In this document: piece after piece, positions 10,199 to 22,347 of the stretch
How positions within the stretch are numbered: position 1 is the stretch's first letter
Layout: every line of letters starts with the position of its first letter
NCBI GenBank assembly: GCA_020809705.1
Contig: CP085833.1
Span: 1,426,001-1,490,000, forward strand
Direction of reading: 5' to 3'
Length of the DNA: 64,000 bases
From: Calonectria ilicicola
Lineage: Eukaryota > Ascomycota > Sordariomycetes > Hypocreales > Nectriaceae
Translations under genes and position numbers: made by a program
The notes under the pieces: model-generated
Databases searched by the model: none
What the model saw: only the letters and a program-made list of their open reading frames with translations
Told to the model about the DNA's origin: nothing

Positions 10199-11768
10199 TC
10201 TGATGGTACTAGAACAAACATATCCAATACTGTGTGTATAATGATCCGTGTTGCTATTGAAGAGGTGAAAGTATACAGTACCCAAATGCGTGCTTTTGAA
10301 GTCGATTATGAAGAGAGTTATCTAGCTGTATACAATCAACCTGAAGTATTGCAGATCAGTATATTTTTCTTTTCTTCCTTCACATAAATTATTGGAAATG
10401 ATACAATCCATAGTCTCATTGAGGCACTAGCAAATATCCTTCCTCGATACTGTCGTAAGCTACTCTGATACAATAAAAACCATATATATCCGGATGTTAA
10501 CGTTAAATCCGAGTCTAATGTCCGTATCTGGCTAATTTAATCGTGCATGGGCATATATGAGCGATCCGATTTGAATCTTCTGCGTCTGGTTGGAAGATTA
10601 CGCCCCATCATACCGCCAAGAATCTGACTACAATCGTCTCTAATTTTACCTTACTCAATATATACACCGTACCGCTAGAAAATGCGAGCGTAATTTTCTA
10701 AAGTATTCATGCCTTTTCCAGTCGATAATATATCTTCCTTATCGTTTGAACCCTTATCAGAGATGAGCTTGAATGGCCCGTCGAAATGCTCTCATATTCA
10801 GAACAGCCCCTAGGGCTCTGCATCATCCACCTAGTTCCTCATGTACGCCACACGCGCATAGGACGTTTAACACAACGAATTTTGGCATGAAGGATGGCTA
10901 GGTTTAGGTTATAAATTGACCTAAACGATCTGCGATTGACATTAGATCAACAAGGCGAGACAGTTTACCGACGGAGAAGTGAGTCAAGAAATTGTGAGGC
11001 TAAAGCAAGCCACACAGCACAGCCTTAATGAAGGAGCCAAACCAAGCAGGGCGCTATAAGCTGAGTTTTGAGTGGTTGAAGTAATCGACTTTTTGCACTT
11101 TCTCGAGACCTTATCAATGATCTAGGCGCTTTATGGGGTCCCAAAATGCAAGATAACAAGCTAGATGCTATGCTTATCACTTATTCGTATCCGCGGAACC
11201 ATCACAAGGTCTTAACCGCGGACTCAAGCCGAATTTCTAAAAATAACGACATTTCAACTCCAGTGGCGCGTTTGGGGCACTCTGAATCGCCACAAACACA
11301 GGCAAAGAACGCCAGGTTGGTGCATAAATTTAACGCACCCAATCACCATCACTTCTTCATATTTGGCCCCCATACTCTCTCCTTCTAGACGGACACGTCA
11401 TCTCCATTTTTGTTTCATTTTCCTAATCCAGAAAATGATGCAGCAGGCTGGCGCTATCAATTACGCGGAAAAGATTTGTAGGGCGAAACGCGTATCCATG
11501 CACATTTCTCATACTTAAACCAAACCTCTCCTCGTAGCCTCTGCGATTCCCCTATGGCTACTTGTTCTCTAGATGCCTTTAGTTATCTTTCGTCTTTTCT
11601 TTTTCCTTTTTTGCTGGAGCTTTTTACCTTCGCTTCTACGTGTCGCTACCCAGCCACTAGACATCGGCTGCCCAAATTCCACTCACCACCTTCCGATAAA
11701 ACTACTACCACTGAACCTTTTGGCTCACAACATAATACCCCAAACACATTCACTCTTAATTACTCACA

Positions 11769-13710
11769 ATGCTCAATTGTACCGAGAAGAGTTGGCACCA
11801 AAATGTCCCCTCATATGGAGATATCGCAGGTTACGGTGTAAGTAATTTGAACCTTCTTGGCGGTGTCTTGAGCCAAAAAACTTTAAACAGCAATTTACGT
11901 CGTTGGCTAATAATATCAGGTGCTAGCAGGCTTCTTGGGGACAGCTTGGCTCACTGTTTATCTGGTTAGCTATCATTACTTCATCACATTTAATCCATAT
12001 GACGACCCCTTTTCCACCGTGAGGGCGGCTGGGTTTATGTGGGACCCCAATCCGATTGATGCATCATTTGACCGCCTCATACGGCAGATATCAACGAGGC
12101 TCCCGGTTAATATTGATCATCTGAGAAGCCAAAATTCAAAATGGCAGTTTATATTTATCCAAGTATGTGTCAAATTCAGATAGCACCTCAAATGCTAAAT
12201 TTCATACTATCAGTCGATCTTGGCCATGTGCGATGTTCAGATAATTAGCGGCCTTGGAATACTTCTCAGTGCCTTTATCGATATTTTTAACGGCATGTCA
12301 GCATATCATCTCCAGCTGGTAGTATACATCGCTTGGTTCTCAAACTTGACTCATATCGCCGGGCTTACAGTCCTCCGGGGCTATCTTTTTCTCAATCCTT
12401 TAGAGAGATGGGTGCGCTTTTTCTTCATGGTTCTTCTGACAATAATACTCATTATAGCCTTGTATCCAACATTATTTCTAGCTCTTAGCTCAGACTCAGG
12501 AGGCACCCCGGCATACTGTTTATATGCGCCAAAGAAAACATTCCCATGGCCATGGCATCAAATCGGTAGCAGCACCTCCGGCTTATTGGTTGACACCGAT
12601 CCGAATGAGTACCAAACTACAGATACATTCTCTTTTGCGGGGTCATCAAGATTCCAATCGGGGCTTTTATCAATACTCTTGGTGGTTTTCAGCCTCGCAA
12701 CCCGAACATCGAAACTATTTCCGACGTTCAGTGATAACTTAAAAATATTACGAAGAACTATTGGCAAGCTCTTTGCCTCATATATGTATCGTCTCGGAAA
12801 GCTTGAACAATATCCTTCAATTTTCATTGGTGTTTGGCGACATTTTATTCTCTACACTCAGGTAGCAAACCTGTGTTTGATCAAAGCCTTTTCTGATATG
12901 TACTCTTCCGCATTGTGTGATGTAATTGTTTCCTTCTCTAAAACATTTTTATCTGTACAGCACTTGAACGGCTACTAATTTTTAAAGGTTTATTGGCTTC
13001 TAGTATCAGCAATCTGGGGCACAATAAAGCTCTTTGAGGCGAGACAATGGGTCAACATACCAGATGACGATCAATGGAAGTTTGGCCAGATACTTGCCAT
13101 TTTCCTCCTTGTCGGGCCATGTCTCACTACCCTTCAAGTCATTTCGAACTCAAGGACACAACCATCCCCACCACTTCAATCGCCAGGCGACATACCCAGG
13201 ATAGCGCCGATTGAAATACATAACAGAAATGAAAAATTTGCGTATGCCGTCAAACGAGACTACTACGACCCCACAGAATGCCCCTGGATGCTTCCAATGT
13301 TTATTCTTATCGCTATTCAAATCATTTCACTTACAATATTCTTTTTCTTCGTCCAAATGACTCTAGATGTTGTAGAGGACAATAAGCTTACTACTTTGCT
13401 ACGTTTTGTTGCCTTTATCCCCTTCTTTGAATATCCTGCGGCATTGTTATTTTTTGTTTTTTTCAGTTCCGCGTACGAAAACCACCCACCTCTTGCAAAA
13501 TATAAAATAGGATATTGGATAGCCATGTTTTCATTGGCTGTTTATTCGGTATTGGCTCTTTCTGGTGGCATTTTAGGCGTACCAGTCATAGCCAATTTCC
13601 CAGGCGAAGAAGACTTTCTCAGGGGCTTTTTTGAGTGGTTTGGAATTGCCGTCATGTTTTTAAATGGATTAGGTACTCTAAGCGGTGTCTTCGCATTTTT
13701 GGCGCCTTAG
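11769..13710 (+). CDS. Polytopic membrane protein, unknown function
   Basis: A 560-aa integral membrane protein from four exons: 11769-11837, 11920-12162, 12214-12861 and 12988-13710. The donors are GTAAGT, GTATGT and GTAGCA. All junctions are in phase 0 and keep frame. Hydrophobic segments follow the short N-terminal tail (AGFLGTAWLTVYLV), then cluster at about residues 110-215 and again at about 330-355 and 425-555. Between them is a polar loop. FNPYDDPF and a MWDPNP stretch lie just after the first membrane segment. I do not recognise the family; there is no transporter, GPCR or rhodopsin signature. It resembles the many orphan polytopic proteins of filamentous fungi. Inference: a plasma-membrane or ER protein. 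The exon 1 start is the only Met in frame before the GTAAGT donor. The next gene, a sugar transporter, lies in the same direction 1.1 kb away. Confidence 0.75.
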
Positions 13711-14845
13711 TCTTGGACAGATAGGCTTTAATAAAATGTTCTGCGCAGTAACGGCAATGGGCAGAGTTACGTCGAAGTGTAAGCAATCTTGGAATGGCCA
13801 CGAGAAGTTTAGTTCCCTATAACTCAAAATGGCATTGAGACATCACTTAAAGCCACATAATACTACCACCCGAAACTACTTCCCTAATATAAACTGCTAT
13901 TGCAAGTTGACTTGATACATACGACCATACCCGCTAGAGAATACAGGATCCCGTCTGCTCTCCTTCAGTCAAGCTGGTGAGGGGCGGATTAGTAGTTGGG
14001 TCGGTGACGACCAGCGAATCCCTGCTGTTGTATGTTTTTTTGCATGTTGTCGTTACTGGTCTTTTTTTTTTGAGTGCCTTTATGGCTGACTCTCAGGTGC
14101 CGGTCGGCAATAAATCCGGAAGTATGGAAACGAACATGGGGGGCCAAAACGTGGAGGAGGATGCAAAGCGGGGAAGCATGGGGACCCCAGACAGAAGGGT
14201 TGCAACCAGTGGAAAGGTCGGCAGAGCTATTCGTGCGGGAAACAATATAGGCTAAATTGAAGAGTACGGCCGAGAGCAGGGCCTCATTTGCGACGTGGTG
14301 GCATCATATGTCGACGCGGAAACACGCTGCGTAATTTCAAGTACATGAATACGCGCTCAGCTCGTAATTTCACTGGGAGTCACACAGGCGTGTGGCTTTT
14401 GCTTATGTCGGATATCTTATGGCCCGACTCTACCAATATATTATTTTAGCCTAATCTGCAGCAGCCGCAGTGTGCCAAGGCGCCGGTAGAACACCAACCA
14501 TGACAATGCCGAGACAGAAAACTGACGCCACCAAACCTACAACATAGCAGCCAAGAAGTGGTAAATCTGATGGCGACCATCTTGACAGAACAGTACCTGT
14601 TGGTACGGCGCATGGCTCGAGGTCATGACCACTGCTTAAGAATCCTTCTCATATGATGATCGGCTATTTAGGCTAAAAACGAATTCTGGGGCATCAAGTC
14701 CAATTATATAATTTGCGGTCAGGCTGCATCATTTTCATTCATAGCGACTGATTCCGGCCAAGAGGTCATACAATTTGACCACAAATTTCTAAAATTTTGA
14801 CAAAGGGAATCATTTGGGTCTGAATTTTTCTCATTTCGCATCAAA
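13711..14845. other. Intergenic before sugar transporter
   Basis: About 1.1 kb with no supported gene. A 92-codon open frame at 13977-14255 has one hydrophobic stretch but no other support and is not called. The region should contain the sugar transporter promoter. Confidence 0.5.
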
Positions 14846-17023
14846 ATGGGTGGCGCACCGACCGCGACCGGCGGTGCATACGATGCCGCCTTGGCCAGGC
14901 GCCAAGCTCTGATGGGCGCCAGTGGAGCCAGAGCCTTGGTGAAGAACTTCAAAGTCTTTCGAATCGCAGCTTTTGCTTGTATCGGAGGTGTTCTCTATGG
15001 ATACAACCAAGGAATGTTTTCGGGAATTCTGACCATGCCGGCTTTTGAGAGACGTACGAGTTTTCCTTTCACCATGCCCCATCTAGGATGTCACCTAACA
15101 ATATCACAGACATGGGTGTATACGTCACCAACACAACCAAAAAAGGTTGGCTTACGTCTATTCTCGAGCTCGGTGCTTGGCTTGGAACTCTGCTCTCTGG
15201 ATTTATGGCTGAAGTCTGTTCACGAAAATACGGTGTTCTAATTGCTACTGGTGTCTTCATTTTCGGTGTCATTATTCAGGTGACTGCTATCTCTGCTGGC
15301 CATGATTCTATTCTCGCGGGAAGATTTATCACGTATGTTTTCTCATTATCATCCAGGATGTTCTGTACTAATCAACGAGCAGTGGTATGGGAGTTGGTAG
15401 CCTTTCCATGATCGTGCCCCTGTACAATTCAGAATGTGCACCACCGTATGTATTCCTGCAACATTTCTCAGCAGCAGTCGCTTACTTGCCGCAACAGCGA
15501 GGTTCGAGGAGCTCTCGTAGCTCTGCAGCAACTAGCCATCACTTTTGGAATCATGGTCAGCTTTTGGATCGATTAGTCAGTTTTGCTGCCTTTCACTGTT
15601 TACCCTAGATTTAGCTAACCCTATAAACCAGTGGATGCAACTACATTGGTGGTACAGGTGAAGGTCAATCCGATGCGGCCTGGCTTGTTCCGATTTGTCT
15701 GCAAATAGCCCCAGCCCTCATTCTATTCATTGGCATGATCTGGATGCCATTTTCTCCCCGTTGGCTCATTCATCACGGCCGAGAGGAGGAAGCTCGCGAA
15801 ATTCTAGTCGATCTGCGCGGCCTACCTCCGGGCCACGAACTCCTTGAACTTGAATTCCTCGAGATCAAGGCCCAGTCTCTCTTTGAAAAGCGCAGTATCG
15901 CGGAGCAATTCCCACAGCTTCAGGAGCAGACTGCATGGAACACTTTCAAGTTGCAATTCGTAGCCATCAAGGCGCTATTCCAGAGTCGGGCCATGTTCAA
16001 GCGAGTCATCGTTGCAACCGTGACAATGTTCTTCCAACAGTGGACTGGTATCAATGCTGTGAGATAATTTCATTATTTTCTTGTAATTAATCGTTACTGA
16101 AAAACATAGGTCCTGTATTATGCCCCCTCTATTTTCGGTCAGCTTGGTTTGAGTGCAAACACCACGAGTTTGCTGGCAACTGGTGTCGTAGGTATTGTCA
16201 TGTTTATCGCCACAATTCCTGCAGTCCTCTGGATTGATCGCGTCGGCCGAAAGCCTGTCTTGACTGTTGGTGCCATTGGCATGGGTACATGCCATATTAT
16301 TATCGCCGTCATCCTTGCCAAGAATATCGATCATTTTGATGCTCAACCCGCCGCAGGTTGGGCCGCCGTGGTCATGGTTTGGCTATTTGTCGTCCATTTC
16401 GGCTGTATGTATTCCTTCTATTTATCCTAGATGTAGCTAACCGATATAGATTCGTGGGGTCCATGTGCTTGGATTATTGTCGCTGAGGTTTGGCCTTTGA
16501 GCACTCGACCATACGGTGTGTCGCTTGGTGCCTCCAGCAACTGGATGTAAGTTTTCACCCCATACCCTCATATCCTGATAAAAGGAAACAAACTAATCAA
16601 AACAAAACAGGAACAACTTTATGTACGTCGCTCCGTCACACTTACTCTCGTCATTCTTCTAACCTTGATTTTTAGTGTTGGTCAAGTCACACCAGACATG
16701 CTCTCAGGCATCACATACGGAACTTATATCCTCTTCGGATTATTGACCTACATCGGTGCTGCCTTCATCTGGTTCGTCGTTCCCGAAACCAAACGACTTT
16801 CACTGGAGGAAATGGTGCGCAAGCCTTCTGCATTATTCGTTACATTTCATCTTGGAACTAACAGGCTATCTAGGATATCATCTTCGGTTCCGAGGGCACT
16901 GCTCAAGCCGACACCGAAAGAATGGACGAAATCAACAGAGAGATTGGTCTCACTACTCTTCTATACCAAGACCAAGGTGAAGGCAAGATCAAAGATGAGA
17001 TTACGGAGAAGGCAGATGCTTAG
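14846..17023 (+). CDS. MFS sugar transporter (sugar porter family)
   Basis: A 563-aa major-facilitator sugar porter, expected to have 12 membrane helices in the plasma membrane. Ten exons: 14846-15053, 15110-15332, 15383-15445, 15498-15575, 15632-16058, 16110-16404, 16450-16546, 16611-16622, 16676-16814 and 16874-17023. All nine introns begin with GT, end with AG and keep frame. Family marks are GYNQGMFSG in helix 1, the SPRWL loop after helix 6 (here PFSPRWL, where PESPRWL is usual), QQWTGINAVLYYAP in helix 7, DRVGRKP and PETKRLSLEEMD after helix 12. Exon 8 has only 12 nt and encodes the middle of NWMNNFIVG, a motif conserved in fungal sugar porters, so the micro-exon is well supported. The substrate (hexose, pentose or disaccharide) cannot be told. 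The neighbouring permease is convergent, 379 bp away. Confidence 0.92.
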
Positions 17024-17402
17024 GCGTATGGAAGTTGCAATTTACGCTAGTCGCCCGTTATTCGATTCGAACTAGTTTGGTTTCTTGGCCAACTTTTCAT
17101 AGCATAATCAACTATATCCAGATTGATCTTTCATCGATTGCGTTGCAGTCGGTCCATTATTGCAGCAGGTCTAATACACCAGTATGGGATCGAGTATTGT
17201 TTATATGCATGTCACTTTGAATGTTTCCACGTGGTCAGAGAATATTCTTGTTAAATATCCAATTAGCTTCCACTCGCCACTAGCTCCAAAAGATCTAGTC
17301 CCTCTTTGGCCAGGGCCAAAAGCGATTACCATCCCATTTTCTTTTCTTCGTTATGATTCTGATACCAATTCTTCTGTTGCTCAAACCAAACATCCAATAG
17401 AC
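17024..17402. other. Intergenic between convergent transporters
   Basis: About 380 bp between the stop codons of two convergent transporter genes. It presumably holds both 3' UTRs. No further structure is seen. Confidence 0.5.
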
Positions 17403-19194
17403 TTAAAGACGATCCTGAACTGTCGTCTTTGCATCGCGCTTCTCATCAGAAGGAGTGTTGCTGGAAGTCTCAGCTTCGCCCTCAATTTGCTCCTTCTTGC
17501 GAACGCGGCGGAAACGATCATCGAGATACCGAAGAACAGCCAAGGTGAGGCCAAAGGCGAGCACACCAATTCCAATACTGAAACCACGACGATACTTGGG
17601 CTTATCGTCTGATCGGAAGACCTGGGCGCCGTAGATACCAGCAATGTTGGCACCCATGATGACCCTAGGGAAATATATTAGTCGTTATTCGGTAAACAAC
17701 AGAGGCAAACTTACATGGCCATGGCGAGGGCACGTTCCTCGGAGTCTTCACAAGCCAGGGAGAGCCAAGCAATGTTGAGGGGATGAGGGAAAGTTCCAAA
17801 TGTTTGCGTCCAGACAACACCAAAGTATCTGACACCTCGTTGGGACAGTTCAGTGAAAACTCTGTTGAAAACGTATCCCAGAAGATGCATGCTCAATCCA
17901 GCAATAACTGTCTCGCCACGTCGGTTGCTATAAAATGGCATGGGTCAGTACAATCCCAATGTTTTTTCCTGATATTAACACTTACAAGCGATCGGAGACG
18001 AAGCTGAAAATGTACGAGGTAGGAATCTGAAGAAACAGACCAACGGACGCCAGTGCGTTGCTAGTAAGTTTACCAAAGCCAAAGCTTGTGACGATGGTTG
18101 GCGAGTAAGTGTCAAATCCTCGCTGAGGTCCATTGTTGCACATTGTGATGAGGAAGTGGCACCAAATACGCCAGTTGGAGAACTAAATGATCAATTGTGA
18201 GTATAATTTCCAACCAGATTATCTGATGGGAATATTTTTTGACTTACAGCCTTCTTGAAAGCGGGCAGTCCAATCTTCTTCTTCTTCTTGCCCTTCATGG
18301 GGTCATCGATGAGGACACGGGTCTGAAGAATGTGTAGTTCTCTATCAGAAAAGAATTTGAGTTGGGGAAGGAAAGTGCTTCGAGGGTTCTTAAAAGAGTC
18401 GGGAAGGAAGAAACCCAAAACGAAACCGCTAGCAATGGTAAAGGCACCCATGAGGGCAAAAAGCCAGAACCAACCAGACTTTCCACCCACTCCGCGCATG
18501 TGGAGAATGCCGTAGGCCAGCAGCTTGGAGGATGCCTGGCCGAACTGGTTGCCAAAGTAGAAGAACATGACTCGCTTGGCTGTTTCCTTTCGAGTGTACC
18601 AGGTCGAGAGTGTCCAGAGACCACCGGGGATGAAACCAGACTCAGTCACACCAAGCAGGAATCGGGTGGCAATAAAGGCACCATAGCCCTTCTGGAAGGA
18701 CTGGAACAAACTGACAAAGCCAAAGAGGAAGAGCTGGAGGGTGAGCCACTTGCCGGGGCCGACTCGGTACAAGATCATGTTGGAGGGAATCTCAAAGAGC
18801 ACAATACCCAGGGAGAGCATCTGCTGGCCGACGTTGAATTGATCTTGGTCGATTCCAACATCTTCCATGAAACTGTCCGTGATGGCGTTGGCAATGTTAC
18901 CACGATCGAGCTCTGTGGGGACTTGGGTTAGCCAGTCAACGGCGATGAATAATAGGGAATTGGGACCCACGTAAGCAAAAGAAACCCAATGTCAAGAGAG
19001 GCATGATGATGAAATCCAACCTGCGGGGTAGGTACATTAGCCACAGTCACTTCAACTCTTCAGTAGGTCGTCTTCTTCTCTTACTTTCTCTTGGCCTTGA
19101 GCTCCTCCTCCTTAGTCCAATCGACTTGTCGGGGGGCCTCTTCATCCTGCCCATAGTGGGTCGGATCGCTGGACTGTGTCTCTAACTTGGACAT
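17403..19194 (-). CDS. MFS anion:cation symporter (Dal5/allantoate permease-like)
   Basis: A 498-aa permease of the fungal ACS family, which carries allantoate, nicotinate, pantothenate, biotin precursors and similar organic anions. Six exons on the minus strand: 19194-19085, 19020-18971, 18912-18248, 18182-17986, 17927-17715 and 17664-17403. All junctions keep frame. The start lies in a hydrophilic N-terminal tail ending KEEELKAKRK, followed by KLDFIIMPLLTLGFF and LDRGNIANA, the family's helix 1 signature. That signature is split by an intron between Gln and Leu. EIPSNMILYRVGPGKW and RFLLGVTESGFIPG follow as helix 3-4 marks. The C-terminal tail is charged. Starting at a Met inside the third exon would lose helix 1. 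The exact substrate is unknown; it could be a vitamin or nitrogen-source transporter. Confidence 0.9.
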
Positions 19195-22100
19195 GGTTGC
19201 GTTCTGCAGGGCGCGTTGAACGTAGGACGACGGGTCTGGCTTGAACGAGAAAAAAAGTCATTTCACACAGCGGACGGGCAGCTTCACTTATGGACTTCTG
19301 ACACAAAGCGCCAAGCTGTGCAAACCGCTCCAGCGAGGCAGCCGCGCAGTCTAGACCCACGAGCATTTCATGGTGACATGCGACGACCCGAGCACGCCAT
19401 CAATCGCGATATGCTTGATAGGGCCGTAACAAAGGTACGTGGACGGCTAGCGTGAGATTAAGCCAAGAGCCAAGACTCTGGCTGTCCTCGCCATCAGCGC
19501 CTCTTATTTGCTGTCCGTGGGGGGCCGGGAGAGGAAAATGGCTCACGGCCAATGGAATTGTAAACTCCCCGCAGAGCTGCTTTCGCCAAGCCTCTCGAGT
19601 GAGATGGGCTCCCCGTGAGCGAGGACGGTCGGTGTGGCGAGGGCCCGAAGACGACGAGAGGGGGGGGGAGAGAGCAGATGGCGTGAGATGGGGCATCAAC
19701 ACGCATGGCAACGGGGCCTTACCCACCGCCTCGGAAACTCTAGAATACAGCAGGTAGCTATCGAAACTCTGGCACAGTAAAAACGGGGGGCAACCTTCTC
19801 AGAGCGTAGATCCCCCTCGGTAGTTCCGTTACATCCTCACATCCTTTTCTGCTTCCATGCTGCTTCTCCCCGTCCGGTCCTGGCTCCCTCCTTGCGTGAT
19901 CCCAACCCAAGTGCTGCAATTAAGCTTAAGGCAGGCTTTATTCTGTGGGCCCAACGACCAAGCGAGTGGCCATGGTTCAAAGCCGCGTCACTAGCGCCGG
20001 ACGTGTCGGCAAGAGTGCACGAATTTTCACACGAGGTTCCGAAGAATGACGAAATGGAACCTGGGAAAGATGTGAGACGCTCGGTGTCCTTGTTGGTCCA
20101 TGGGGAAGGCATCGTTTTTCCCATTTTATTAGCCCATTTCCCCGCTGTGAAGCCCCCAGAGACATCAGTCATTTGTCTGAACAACCAAAGGATCGTGACC
20201 CCAGATGGCACATGAAATGCGACAACAATCCTACCCAAAGACTGTGGATCGACAATCCGACTTCCGACTTGAGAGGGTGCTCTCCCTGAGCGGGGAATTG
20301 AAAGAAAAAAGAGGAGAGCTGGGAATCTGCTAGCCAGCCCGCGCAATCAGCCGTCCCATCCCCAGCCAATCCAACGCGGGCTTGGCGTGGTGGCCCAATG
20401 TCGCAATCAGCCTCAACCATTTCAGTAGCACGTTGGTCTCGCATTTAAGCTCGAGCCCACGGTTCGGTCCAATCCGCACTTTTTGCTCTGATCTTTAGTC
20501 GCTTGGCAGCGCATCACAAGTCTGCCGCGACCTGCTGTGGCTTGCAATCCAGCCCAACCGGCCCATCTTAGCGTTCAAGTCTAGATTACTGACGACTGGA
20601 TGAACACCTTACCATGTGAGCGTGTTGTCGTGTGAGGGTGCATATACTTGCTTTTGGGACGCGCCCAGACTCGTCAACACCATTTCCCATCAAAGTGGTG
20701 TCTTCAAATGCCTATCAACAACGAGCATGAGCGCAAGTGGCGTTTTGCCATTCATGCGCCACCGTCCGTTGAGCCCGTGTGACCAACTTCACCTATTTTC
20801 TCTTACCTAAATTTCTAAATTGTTCGTATTCATGTGATTAATCCATGTGTGCAAATCTTGAAATTTCTAGTGCCGAGCCCAATGTCATTCCTCAGCTTCG
20901 CTTCATGTGGCAGTCTTGATGAACATTTCCCAATACTCTACATGAGTTAGAACGCCATATCTTTGTGCAAATACAGATACTTGCAGAAGATTTACAAATT
21001 TGGAGTTTAGCTTAGGTTAGGGTTCAAGGTTGGATGCTCGTTAACAGACTGGAGACTCTTGTCCTCCATTCATCTGAATCTACGCCTCATACCGATACAT
21101 TTAATTGCCCACATACTAGTGCACACATAACCCTACTTAATATGCACCTAAGTGCAGTTTGATGTTTTGTCAATCATTAGCAAAGCATCCGTGTTTTTTT
21201 TTTCGTTCAATTATTGACTAGATCGCCAGCAAACTTTCGAAACTCCCCTTCAAAAATTAGTTCGTCACAAAACACTAAATCTTTACTTTAAAAATTCCGG
21301 CAGTCCTCCTCTGTGGTGCGGCGTCGACATCATGGGAGCGGCTAATTCAACAAACAAGGTTGAGACCCTGGGTTAGCAACAACACCGAGTCGGTTCGAAT
21401 CCAGCAGCAGGCCAGCCATAATACACAACTTAAATCATCCACCGGTACGACCTAGATCGATCCACTGGACTACCATGTGCAATTAAGGAAGTAGTCTTTG
21501 CACAAGCCCAAACTACCAGGGGTGGAAAAGCTTAGAAGCACATACTCATGGTAGCCACCATCCTCGCCCGCAACGTAATATGTGGCTGTGATTGGACACC
21601 CGTGCTCCCGGGGCTCACAGGTCGACGTTTTCCTCCAAGATAAAAAAGAGCTATAAAGGCGGAGGGATTGAATGTGCCCCACACAGTTCCTCTTAGTTGG
21701 TTAATCACCAGATGCAATTTGCGAATGGCTTTGTATTTTTTCACTGCAATTTTGATGCCTACAAAACCCTTTCGTCAGGTTAGCAGACCAATCAATGCGA
21801 AGCATTACGGTGGACGACTTTGGCAGCCCGTCAACATAAGATCAGGGATGGGTGAATGGCCATCCTCTGTCAAAGGTCACCTCCTGAACAGAAAAAATAA
21901 CGCGTTGCTTTTTCTTCTCATAAATGCATGAAAAAATACATAAAAAAATACATTCAACAAATCATACCACTAAATAAGCCCCGTAGTACAGTGTATGTAA
22001 CCCCCCAGCCATGATTATGGTGCGCCTATACGCACAAAAATAACCATCGCATTCAGTGCAAGTTTTCCCTTCTTATCTCACTCCCAAGTAGACTTCAAGA

Positions 22101-22347
22101 CCATCTTGAGAAAATGCGATTATGTAAACGTAGAATGCTAGCCCAAAACAGGAAGTGGACGGTCATTCATTCATCTTCGACACTAGCTAAAATCGAGCCG
22201 TGATTGGACCAGCAGCCTGTCGTCACCCCCACCGATTAGTTTTCCCCACAGTCATTACCCATCATCGAGTGGTTTTATCTGCAAAACCTGGTTGGCAACC
22301 TCCAGTCATGAGTTGACCTAACGCCAACCAGCGCCACGCCCCTAGAA
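19195..22347. other. Long intergenic region upstream of HET gene
   Basis: About 3.1 kb without a supported gene. The left 1.3 kb is GC-richer and holds the permease promoter. The rest is AT-rich. Open frames at 19400-19757 and 19837-20444 overlap on both strands and show no domain. A B-box-like GGTTCGAATCC lies at 21392-21402, but no tRNA cloverleaf can be folded around it. Confidence 0.5.

Larger units (their letters stand above)
8927..11768. other. Long AT-rich intergenic region
   Basis: About 2.8 kb without a supported gene. The left 250 bp hold the fasciclin promoter. An imperfect GC-rich hairpin lies at 9372-9410, next to a degenerate tRNA-like stretch at 9432-9465. From about 9800 to 11100 the sequence is AT-rich with frequent TA steps and stops in all frames. 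A poly-T/poly-A snap-back lies near 10160-10198. The right end precedes the polytopic membrane gene. A 191-codon open frame at 9216-9791 has no recognisable domain and is not called. Confidence 0.5.

Noticed and set aside
13977..14255. Small membrane protein of 92 residues
   Set aside because: Only one hydrophobic stretch supports it; start context and composition are not convincing.
21365..21402. tRNA gene suggested by a perfect GGTTCGAATCC B-box
   Set aside because: No acceptor stem or D-arm at tRNA spacing can be paired around it; only the B-box-like core fits.
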